A DNA stretch of 57,126 nucleotides from Actinomycetes bacterium. Lineage in GTDB: Bacteria; Actinomycetota; Acidimicrobiia; Acidimicrobiales; GCA-2861595. The notes under the pieces are model-generated. The model saw nothing but the letters and a program-made list of their open reading frames with translations, was not told where the DNA came from and ran no database searches. Shown here one piece after another: positions 39,604 through 46,578 of this stretch. The stretch lies in assembly GCA_023264975.1 (NCBI GenBank), contig JAHFUS010000017.1, positions 1 to 57,126 on the forward strand, in the 5' to 3' direction. The translations under genes and the position numbers were made by a program. The first letter of the stretch is position 1; each line of letters begins with the position of its first letter.

Positions 39604-39743
39604 AGCGGGGAGACTAGAGGGCGCCGCTCCCGCCGTCCTGGGGCCAGCCGGACCGGGAGCCGCGCCGCGCCGGCTCCATGGGCAGGAGCGTCGAACGACC
39701 CCGCCGCATGAACGTGAGCGCCGGCGCATCGGAGGTGATGGGA

Positions 39744-41171
39744 TCAGGCGGCGCCGGCCAGGCGATGGAGGAGCTCGGCCCGGTCGGGGCCCAGTCGGGG
39801 AAGGGGCCGCCGGCTGGCCCGGTCCTGCCACGCCGCCATCACGGCGAGCACGACCTTCGGGTCGCGCATCATGGCGTCGGGCGCGTCGAGCAGGTTGAAG
39901 GTGCGCATGAAGGCCCGGAAGACGGCGGGATCGTGACGGGCCGCCGGGAGCAGGCCGTGGCGCATCAAAGAGCCCATGTCGACACCGCCGCAGTCGTCGT
40001 CGTCGTGGACGGCTGCACGGTCGTGGCGGTCCTGGGCGACGGCGGCGCCGTACCAGGGCTCGATCTCGATGCGGGTCGCCTCGGCGAATGCCACCGCCGC
40101 CTGCACCGGGTCGTCGCCGGTGGCCGCCAGTGTGTCGGCCAGCAGCTCGGCGTGCACCAGGGCCAGCGCGCAGCCCCGGCCGTAGACGGGGTTCGTGCAC
40201 ACCGAACTGTCCCCGACGGCGTAGATGCCGGTGGCCACCGGCAGGCCGGCAACGACGAAATGGCGCAGCCGGTTCACCAGACCGGCCATGACCTCGACGT
40301 CGCTGATCGCCTGGCACCTCCCCGGCTCGACCCAGCGGCGCAGGGCGGGAATGTTGGCGGCCACCTCGGTGAAGGGCCCGGGGTGCAGCACCCGGCGCAT
40401 CTCCCGGTCGTCGGCGTGGACCCCGTAGGTGATCGACAGCGTGCCGTTGTCGCCGGGGAACACTGCGTACTTCAGGTAGCCGAGGTCGCCCACGACAAGG
40501 CCGTGCTCGGCCGGGTCGTCGCCCTCGGCGAGCATCCTGTAGAAGCGCGACGAGTACACGATCCCGGTGTCCTCCACCGACTCGGGGACGGTCGCGGTGC
40601 CGAGCGTCTCCAGCCACGCCGGCAAGGGCGAACGGCGCCCACCGGCGTCGACCACCACGTCCGCAGGAAGGACCCGGCCGCCAGCCAGGCCGACGCCGGT
40701 CACCTGGGGGATGCCGCCGGGCCCGGTCGTGGCGACGAGGCCCTCGACGGACCCCGGCAGGAGGGTGACGGCGGGCACCGCCAGGGCCGAGCGGCGCAGC
40801 ACCCACTCGAAGGTGGTTCGCCGGCAGGCCAGGCCCACCAGGTCGGCGTCGGCCGGCTCGGGTTCGAGTGGGTCGAGCCCAGGCGGGGGGTGGTGCAGGA
40901 AGTCGATCTCGGTGGCGCCCGCCTCCAGCAGGGCGGTCAGGACGCCGGGGTTGCGGTCCCGCAGGGTGTTGCGGAGGCGGGCCAGGAAGGCGTGCGAGTG
41001 GCGCGTCTGGGGCGCACCCCGGCGCCGCCACTCGTCGAAGGCGGCGTGCGGCGTGGCCGGCATGGAGACCTGGTCGCGCTCCACGAGAGTCACCCGGTGC
41101 CCGGCCCGCGCTAGTGCCAGGGCGCTCCCGAGACCACCCACACCGGCGCCCACCACGACGACCTCGGTCAT
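39744..41171 (-). CDS. FAD-dependent oxidoreductase (geranylgeranyl-reductase/PHBH-like)
   Basis: The 475-residue flavoprotein has the dinucleotide fold VVVGAGVGGLGSALALARAG with acidic Glu after it, a GD-type motif in YAVGDSSVCTNPVYGRG (second FAD site) and VVVDAGGRRSPLP. The arrangement resembles group A flavin monooxygenases and geranylgeranyl-type reductases. The substrate is not apparent. ATG 41171 follows TACGTT (41179-41184) by 7 nt, suggesting leaderless translation. An internal acidic-His patch (DRHDRAAVHDDDDCGGVD) is unusual. It may act with the acyl-CoA synthetase downstream; this is only neighbourhood inference. Confidence 0.82.
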   Translation of the reverse strand: MTEVVVVGAGVGGLGSALALARAGHRVTLVERDQVSMPATPHAAFDEWRRRGAPQTRHSHAFLARLRNTLRDRNPGVLTALLEAGATEIDFLHHPPPGLDPLEPEPADADLVGLACRRTTFEWVLRRSALAVPAVTLLPGSVEGLVATTGPGGIPQVTGVGLAGGRVLPADVVVDAGGRRSPLPAWLETLGTATVPESVEDTGIVYSSRFYRMLAEGDDPAEHGLVVGDLGYLKYAVFPGDNGTLSITYGVHADDREMRRVLHPGPFTEVAANIPALRRWVEPGRCQAISDVEVMAGLVNRLRHFVVAGLPVATGIYAVGDSSVCTNPVYGRGCALALVHAELLADTLAATGDDPVQAAVAFAEATRIEIEPWYGAAVAQDRHDRAAVHDDDDCGGVDMGSLMRHGLLPAARHDPAVFRAFMRTFNLLDAPDAMMRDPKVVLAVMAAWQDRASRRPLPRLGPDRAELLHRLAGAA

Positions 41172-41314
41172 GCGTGCCAACGTAGGTCCGCTCCGGACCC
41201 AACCTGGTGGCACGCCCCGGGGCGGTCGGATCGAGGCGATCGACCGGACGGTCGTGCAGGGCCGGAACGGGGCGCCCGGTGGCCGCCGGCGGCGAGGAGG
41301 CGCAGGACGCGACG

Positions 41315-41341
41315 AAGGCCCCCGGGGCAACCGGGGGCCTT
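41315..41341. terminator. Strong hairpin downstream of the LPXTG-protein gene
   Basis: A perfect 11-bp stem (aaggcccccgg 41315-41325, ccgggggcctt 41331-41341) with loop ggcaa. It follows the leftward LPXTG gene (stop at 41366) and precedes the oxidoreductase promoter. Confidence 0.82.
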
Positions 41342-41365
41342 CTGTCATGCGCATCCGTCGTGGTG

Positions 41366-42031
41366 CTACGACCGCCGGGCGGAGGAGGTCGTCGCGGCGG
41401 TGGCCCGGTCCTGTCGGGCCAGCACCGTGCCGGCCACCAGGAGAAGAACCGCCACCATCGTCAACAGGCCGGTGTCCACCCCGGTGCGGGGCAGGGTGTC
41501 CTCCCGCGAGATGCGGAGAGGGAGCACCCGGGTCGCCGAACTGTTGTCGAACGTCGTGACGCGCGGCGCCCTGCGCACACCGACGACCCGCGCCGACATG
41601 CCCCAGTTCCCCGGCGCGAGGGCGACGACCGGCAGTGCCGGTATTCCTCGGACCGAGAGGGGGCGCACCTGAGAGGGCTCGGGGGCGATGACCAAGACCG
41701 GGTCGTCGGCGACGACGGCGGCCGGCGCCACCGGGTCGTCGACGACGACAGCGGGTGGCGCCGTCGAGTCCGTGACGTCGACGGCAGCGGTGGGAGTGGC
41801 CTCGCCTGCCGGTGGGGCAGCTTCGACCATCGGCGCCGCGGCGCTAGCCGTGGCGTCGGCGGGCTCGCCGGCGAGATCGCTTCCGTCGGCGTCGAAGGCC
41901 CCGGTGCCCCCGGAGGGGTGGGCGGGGGAAGCGGGCGCCGCCGAGGCGGGACCGCTCAGGATGGACAGGCCAAGGGCGACTCCCGTTATGAAGGTCGTGG
42001 TGCGGCTGACGGTACGAATGCTGCTGTGCAC
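41366..42031 (-). CDS. LPXTG-anchored surface protein
   Basis: GTG 42031 has ggagagg 5 nt upstream. The 221-residue product begins with a signal peptide (TTTFITGVALGLSILSGPASA) and continues as a Pro/Ala/Val/Asp-rich, low-complexity stalk with VVVDDPVAPAAVVADDPVLV. It ends with a classic sorting signal: LPRTG, a hydrophobic span (LLTMVAVLLLVAGTVLA) and a basic tail (RQDRATAATTSSARRS). It should be linked to peptidoglycan by a class E- or A-type sortase, which is not in this window. No enzymatic domain is seen. A strong terminator follows. Confidence 0.8.
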   Translation of the reverse strand: MHSSIRTVSRTTTFITGVALGLSILSGPASAAPASPAHPSGGTGAFDADGSDLAGEPADATASAAAPMVEAAPPAGEATPTAAVDVTDSTAPPAVVVDDPVAPAAVVADDPVLVIAPEPSQVRPLSVRGIPALPVVALAPGNWGMSARVVGVRRAPRVTTFDNSSATRVLPLRISREDTLPRTGVDTGLLTMVAVLLLVAGTVLARQDRATAATTSSARRS

Positions 42032-42367
42032 GCTGCCTCTCCCGTCCGGTACGCCGCCTGGATGGCGGCTGTGCTGGGCGGGCCGGTCTCGCCACTCACT
42101 CCCCGAGCGGCCTAGGCGACCGCGTTTTCTCCGTGCTCCATCGCTGGAGTCGGTGAGGACCGCTCGGATCAACGCTTCCCGTTGCATTCCGGACCGACGC
42201 TGGAGACGCCGGGCCTACGCCCTATGTCGGCCGTCCACCGGAGGCGCTGGAGGAGAAATCTCATCCACCCAGCCGGCGCCCCAGCCCCACCCGGTCGCCG
42301 TCACGACGGGCGGGCCGGCGTAAAGGGGTGGGCGCAGTGCTCGGTGCGTGGCAGGCTGCCCGCCACC
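42032..42367. other. Divergent intergenic region between the LPXTG gene and tyrS
   Basis: This 336-bp region has no convincing gene. It should contain the promoters of the leftward LPXTG gene and of tyrS. Frames continue through it on several strands, but they have no start signals. No T-box specifier-like structure was recognised for tyrS, and no clear -10 box sits at the leaderless distance before ATG 42368. Confidence 0.5.
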
Positions 42368-43708
42368 ATGGCGACGCTGTCCGAGGACCTCACCTTCCGG
42401 GGGCTGGTCCACCAGGTCACCGACCCGGGGGTGCCCGCCCTGCTCGACGGCCCGCCCGTGTGTGCCTACACCGGCTTCGACCCCTCGGCGTCCAGCCTGC
42501 AACTCGGCAACCTGGTCGGCGTTCTCAACCTGGTCCGCCTGCAACAGGCCGGGCACCGTCCCATCGCCCTGGCCGGCGGCGGCACCGGGATGATCGGCGA
42601 CCCGAGTGGCAAGACCGAGGAGCGCAACCTCCTGCACGCCGAGCAACTCGAAGCCAACGTGGCCGGTATCCGCGCCCAGCTCGAGCGCTTCATCGACTTC
42701 GAGGCCGGCGCCGTCCTCGTCGACAACGCTGCATGGCTGGGAGAGGTGGCTCTGCTCGACTTCCTCCGCGACGTCGGCAAGCACTTCACCGTCAACGCCA
42801 TGATCGCCCGGGACTCCGTACGGGCCCGGCTGGAGGAGCGCGAGCAGGGCATCTCCTTCACCGAGTTCAGCTACATGCTCCTCCAGGCCTACGACTTCCT
42901 CCGCCTTTTCGACCTTCACGGGTGCCGCCTGCAGCTTGGCGGCAGCGACCAGTGGGGCAACATCGTGTCCGGGGTCGATCTGGTGCGGCGGACGCGCGGA
43001 GCCGAGGTGCACGGGCTCACCACACCCCTGCTCACCGACGAGCAGGGCCGCAAGCTGGGAAAGACGGAGACCGGTACGATCTGGCTCGACGCCGCCCGCA
43101 CCAGCCCGTACCAGCTGTTCCAGTACCTCCTGAACAGTCCGGACGACCGGACCGGAGCGTACCTGCGGGCGCTGACCCTCCTCCCCCGGGAGCGCATCGA
43201 GGAGCTCGACGCGTCCACCGCTGCCGCACCCGAGCGCCGCGAGGCGCAACGGGCGCTGGCGCGCGCCGTCGTCGCCCTCGTGCACGGCGAGACGGAGGCC
43301 CACGCGGCCGAAGGCGCGGGCAGGGCGCTGTTCGGCGAGGAGATCGCCGGCCTCGACGAGGCCACCCTGCTGTCGGTGTTCGCCGAGGCGCCGGCCACGG
43401 TCGTGCCCCGCTCCGCGCTCGACGGCGACGGCATCCCTCTGGTGCAGGCCCTGGCCGACTGCGGCCTCACGCCGTCGCGGTCGGCCGCGCGCACGGCCGT
43501 GGAGCAGGGTGGCGCCTACGTGAACAATCGCCGGGCCGAAGGCCTCGACCGCCGGCTCACCACCGCCGACCTCCTGCACGACCGCTACGTGGTCCTGCGC
43601 CGGGGGCGGCGGGACCACCACCTGCTCAAGGTCGAGGCCGGACCGGCCCGGGAGCCGGTTCATCAGGCAAACCACCGCGGGCCATCCCGAGGGGATGGTC
43701 CACGGTGA
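42368..43708 (+). CDS. tyrS: Tyrosyl-tRNA synthetase
   Basis: The 446-residue class I synthetase has the HIGH-equivalent in FDPSASSLQLGNLVGVLNL, the tyrosine site GGGTGMIGDPSGKTEER and YMLLQAYDF, QLGGSDQWGN, and the KMSKS-equivalent RKLGKTETG. A C-terminal S4 domain binds tRNA (PLVQALADCGLTPSRSAART followed by YVNNRR). ATG 42368 is the start. The last 24 residues (EAGPAREPVHQANHRGPSRG and four more) extend beyond the usual end and are encoded inside a long hairpin that probably terminates transcription. Confidence 0.95.
   Translation: MATLSEDLTFRGLVHQVTDPGVPALLDGPPVCAYTGFDPSASSLQLGNLVGVLNLVRLQQAGHRPIALAGGGTGMIGDPSGKTEERNLLHAEQLEANVAGIRAQLERFIDFEAGAVLVDNAAWLGEVALLDFLRDVGKHFTVNAMIARDSVRARLEEREQGISFTEFSYMLLQAYDFLRLFDLHGCRLQLGGSDQWGNIVSGVDLVRRTRGAEVHGLTTPLLTDEQGRKLGKTETGTIWLDAARTSPYQLFQYLLNSPDDRTGAYLRALTLLPRERIEELDASTAAAPERREAQRALARAVVALVHGETEAHAAEGAGRALFGEEIAGLDEATLLSVFAEAPATVVPRSALDGDGIPLVQALADCGLTPSRSAARTAVEQGGAYVNNRRAEGLDRRLTTADLLHDRYVVLRRGRRDHHLLKVEAGPAREPVHQANHRGPSRGDGPR
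43674..43706. terminator. Bidirectional hairpin overlapping the end of tyrS
   Basis: accgcgggccatccc (43674-43688) and gggatggtccacggt (43692-43706) pair as a 15-bp stem with one mismatch and one G-T pair around a 3-nt loop. The tyrS stop (43706-43708) overlaps it. The convergent gene ends at 43715, so it can serve both strands. Confidence 0.65.
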
Positions 43709-43714
43709 CCCGGC

Positions 43715-44329
43715 TCAGCGCACCAGCTCGGTCGCGGTGACCAGGCAGGTCGCCTTCTGGCCCTCGGTGAAGTAGGCGAACCGGGTGAAGCGAACGGACG
43801 AGTAGCGCTGGGCGGTGGTGAGCTTGTCGGACGTGAAGCTGGCGCTGGTGCCGGCGCCGATCACGATGCCGGCGGTGGTGAAGCGCACCGTGCGCACCTC
43901 GTTGTTCGGATAGGTGACCTCGACGGACACCTCGTCGACCTCGATCGGGCTGCTGACCTGATTGTCCACCGTGACCTGGGGGACGAAGGTGGAGCTGAGG
44001 GCGTCGGTGGTGAGGTCCTTGGCCGAGAACGACACGGTGGCCTTGCCGGAGCCGCAGGCGGCGACCAGAGCGGTGGTGGTCGTCGCCCGCGTCGTGGTCG
44101 TGGTGGACGCCCTGGTGGTACTCGTCGTCACCGCCGCCGTCGTGGTGCTGGTGCCCGACACGGCGGGGGACGACGTCGTTGTCGTGTCGTCGAAAAGGGT
44201 CGTCGTCGTCGTCGTGGTGGTGTCGCCCGCCGGCCGGTCGTCGTCGTCATCCCCGCCGAGGAGGACGAACGCGCCGATCCCCCCACCGATCACGACCACC
44301 GCGACAGCGCCCACCAGAAGCTTCTTCAC
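43715..44329 (-). CDS. Exported Thr-rich protein with C-terminal domain, 204 aa
   Basis: GTG 44329. The 204-residue protein has a short basic start (MKKLLVG), a hydrophobic span (AVAVVVIGGGIGAFVLLGG), an Asp run and a long Thr/Ser-rich linker (about 40-90) with TTTTTTTTLF and repeated STTT units. A compact beta-rich domain follows, with SSPIEVDEVSVEVTYPNNEV and two Cys (AACGSG and ATCLVTA) that could form a disulfide. It is likely a membrane-tethered or lipoprotein-like surface domain on a glycosylated-type stalk. No family was recognised. Confidence 0.6.
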   Translation of the reverse strand: MKKLLVGAVAVVVIGGGIGAFVLLGGDDDDDRPAGDTTTTTTTTLFDDTTTTSSPAVSGTSTTTAAVTTSTTRASTTTTTRATTTTALVAACGSGKATVSFSAKDLTTDALSSTFVPQVTVDNQVSSPIEVDEVSVEVTYPNNEVRTVRFTTAGIVIGAGTSASFTSDKLTTAQRYSSVRFTRFAYFTEGQKATCLVTATELVR

Positions 44330-44396
44330 GTCACCATCGTGTCACTTGCGGGCGCTCGCATGCAGCATCTGGTCGATCGGCACCCGGCTGTCTGCC

Positions 44397-44816
44397 TCAA
44401 GTACCCAGGCAGGCCCGGATCCCTGCTGCAACCTCCGCCATGTCGGCGTCGGTCGCATAGCGGCCGCGGGGCCAGAAGAAGCCGCGTAGACCGTCTCCCT
44501 TGGTCCTCGGCACCACGTGGATGTGGAGGTGGGGGACGCTCTGGCTCACCGCGTTGTTGGCCGCCACGAAGGTTCCCTCGGCCCCCGCCGCCGCGGTCAC
44601 CGCTGCGGCCACCCGGCGCACGGCGATGAAGAGCGGGCCCACATCCGCGTCGGGCAGGTCGAGAAGGGTCGCGCGGTGCAGGCGCGGCACGACGAGGACG
44701 TGGCCGGGGAACAACGGCCGCACGTCGAGGAATGCGAACGCCTCGGGCCCGTCGAGCACCATGGCTGCCGGCGCCGCTCGGTCACGAATGGCGCAGAAGG
44801 CACAACCGGCGGGCAT
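44397..44816 (-). CDS. HIT-family nucleotide-binding protein
   Basis: The 139-residue protein has the histidine triad HLHIHVVPR, the N-terminal Cys pair CAFCAIRDR common in HIT hydrolases, and AFLDVRPLFPGHVLVVPRLH plus NAVSQSVPHLH. HIT enzymes hydrolyse nucleotide phosphoramidates or dinucleoside polyphosphates; the exact substrate is not set by sequence. ATG 44816 lies 9 nt after TAGGCT (44826-44831). That box overlaps the -10 box of the divergent DUF3151 gene, so the two promoters may exclude each other. Confidence 0.9.
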   Translation of the reverse strand: MPAGCAFCAIRDRAAPAAMVLDGPEAFAFLDVRPLFPGHVLVVPRLHRATLLDLPDADVGPLFIAVRRVAAAVTAAAGAEGTFVAANNAVSQSVPHLHIHVVPRTKGDGLRGFFWPRGRYATDADMAEVAAGIRACLGT

Positions 44817-44841
44817 GAGGGGTGGAGCCTACGATTCCGCG

Positions 44842-45279
44842 ATGCCCGACGCCCCCGTCCATCTCAGTGCCGGACTCCCCGAGACGACGCTCCCCCCGCC
44901 GCCGCCGGAAGCCGCCTCCCGCCTCCAGGCGGCGGTCGCCGAACCGCCCGAGCGCCGCCGTGACGCTGTGAGCGGGGTGGTCGCCACCTTTCCCCGCTAC
45001 CTCGACGCCTGGGCCCGCCTCGGCGAGCTGGCGCGCGACGACGTGGAGGCATACGCCTGCTTCCGTGTGGGCTACCACCGCGGCCTCGACGCCCTCCGCC
45101 AGGCGGGGTGGCGGGGCTCGGGCTACGTGCGCTGGGAGCACGAGCCCAACCGGGGCTTCCTTCGCGCCGTCGAGGGCCTGCGTCAAGCGGCGGCCGCCAT
45201 CGGCGAAGTCGAGGAAGAGGAGCGCTGCCGCCAGTTCCTGCGCCAGCTGGACCCGGATTGGCGCGGTCTGCCGTCATGA
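44842..45279 (+). CDS. DUF3151 family protein
   Basis: The 145-residue protein matches the actinobacterial DUF3151 pattern: GLPETTLPPPPP, AWARLGELARDDVEAYACFR, VGYHRGLDALRQAGWRGSGY, WEHEPNRGFLRAVEGLRQAA and EEERCRQFLRQLD. The role of the family is unknown. It has helical, TPR-like character and no membrane span. ATG 44842 follows TACGAT (44830-44835) by 6 nt (leaderless). Its stop overlaps the kelch gene start (ATGA). Confidence 0.88.
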   Translation: MPDAPVHLSAGLPETTLPPPPPEAASRLQAAVAEPPERRRDAVSGVVATFPRYLDAWARLGELARDDVEAYACFRVGYHRGLDALRQAGWRGSGYVRWEHEPNRGFLRAVEGLRQAAAAIGEVEEEERCRQFLRQLDPDWRGLPS

Positions 45280-46526
45280 GCAGGCATGCCCTCCGCCGTC
45301 GGTGCCTGGCACCGATGCTGCTGGTCGGGCTGGTCGCGGGCGGTTGTGGCAGTGATCCGGCGCCGAGGCCGGAGGTCGACGCCAGCTCCAAGGCCGGCCA
45401 GTGGAAGGCGACGGGCACGCTCGGCACGGGCCGCGGTGGCCACACCGAGAGCACGTTGCCCGACGGGAGGGTGCTGGTCGCCGGTGGGCAGACCACCGAC
45501 CTCTACGCGGCCATGAGGTCCGCCGAGATCTTCGATCCGGCCACGGGCAAGTGGAAGCCCACCGGCGACATGGGAGCCGCCCGTACCGGTCACGTGGCCA
45601 CCGTGCTTCCCAACGGCAAAGTGCTGGTCACCGGGGGTCTGGCCGCCTCGGGCGGTCTCAGTACGGCCGAGATCTTCGATCCGGCCGCCGGATCATGGTC
45701 GCCGGCCGCCAGCATGAACGTGGCCCGCTTCAACCATTCGTCCAGCCTCCTCCCCAACGGCAAGGTGCTTGTGGCGGGCGGCTTCGGACTGGTCGACGCG
45801 CCTGGCCTGGCGGCGGCCGAGGTGTACGACCCGGCCGCCGACTCGTGGGCGCCGACGCCACCGATGGCCGGTGGTCGCGGCCTCCACACCGCCACCGTGC
45901 TGCCCGACGGCAAAGTCTTGGTGGCCGCCGGCAACGAGGTCGGCGTCTTCCGCCGTACCGCCGCTGAGGCCACCTCCACCACGGTCACGAACGGCCTGGC
46001 GTCGGCCCCGCCCAACGGCAGGGGGGAAGTCGCCACAGCCGAGTTGTACGACCCGGCCACGGGCAAGTGGTCGGCCACGGGAGCATTGAAGAAGGCCCGC
46101 AGCAATCACACGGCCACCCTGCTGAAGACTTGGAAGGTGCTCGTGGTGGGCGGCTTCAGTCCCTCCGGCGAGCTCGACGTCGCCGAGCTGTACGACCCCG
46201 CTGCGGGCGAATGGGAGCTGACATCGCCGCTCGCCAGCCCCCGCACGATCCACACCGCCGCCCTCCTCCCTGACGGGCAGGTGCTGATAGCCGGCGGGCA
46301 GGTGGGCTCCAGTGGGTCGATCCTGTCCTCCACCCTGGCGACCGCCGACCTCTACGACCCGGTGACCGGCAAGTGGGAGCGGGCGGCCGATATGGGCACC
46401 CCCCGCACCGGCCACTCGGCCACCGTCCTCGCCGACGGGCGGGTGCTGGTGACCGGCGGCCTCAATTCCGTCGGCGCCGTCGGTGACACAGAGCTGTTCT
46501 CCGTGAAGGCCAAGGCGGGCCTTTGA
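45276..46526 (+). CDS. Kelch-repeat lipoprotein
   Basis: The 416-residue protein starts by overlap with the DUF3151 gene (ATGA). Its signal peptide ends in a lipobox-like LVGLVAGGCGSD. Six or seven kelch repeats follow, each with a VLVAGG/VLVTGG strand, a hydrophobic turn and DPATGKW or DPAAGSW, as in AEIFDPATGKWKPTGDM and RTGHVATVLPNGKVLVTGG. They should fold into a beta-propeller on the outer face of the membrane. Kelch propellers bind partners or sugars; galactose-oxidase-type catalytic residues are not evident. Coupling to a cytosolic DUF3151 gene is unusual but clear. Confidence 0.85.
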   Translation: MSRHALRRRCLAPMLLVGLVAGGCGSDPAPRPEVDASSKAGQWKATGTLGTGRGGHTESTLPDGRVLVAGGQTTDLYAAMRSAEIFDPATGKWKPTGDMGAARTGHVATVLPNGKVLVTGGLAASGGLSTAEIFDPAAGSWSPAASMNVARFNHSSSLLPNGKVLVAGGFGLVDAPGLAAAEVYDPAADSWAPTPPMAGGRGLHTATVLPDGKVLVAAGNEVGVFRRTAAEATSTTVTNGLASAPPNGRGEVATAELYDPATGKWSATGALKKARSNHTATLLKTWKVLVVGGFSPSGELDVAELYDPAAGEWELTSPLASPRTIHTAALLPDGQVLIAGGQVGSSGSILSSTLATADLYDPVTGKWERAADMGTPRTGHSATVLADGRVLVTGGLNSVGAVGDTELFSVKAKAGL

Positions 46527-46578
46527 CCTGACGCCCACCCTCGCCCGGCAGGCGTAGGGGCGGGCCTATCCTCGGTCC

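Noticed and set aside
42182-42367. N-terminal extension of tyrS
   Set aside because: The frame is open, but its Arg/Pro-rich sequence has no homology or start signal. ATG 42368 gives the normal TyrS N-terminus.
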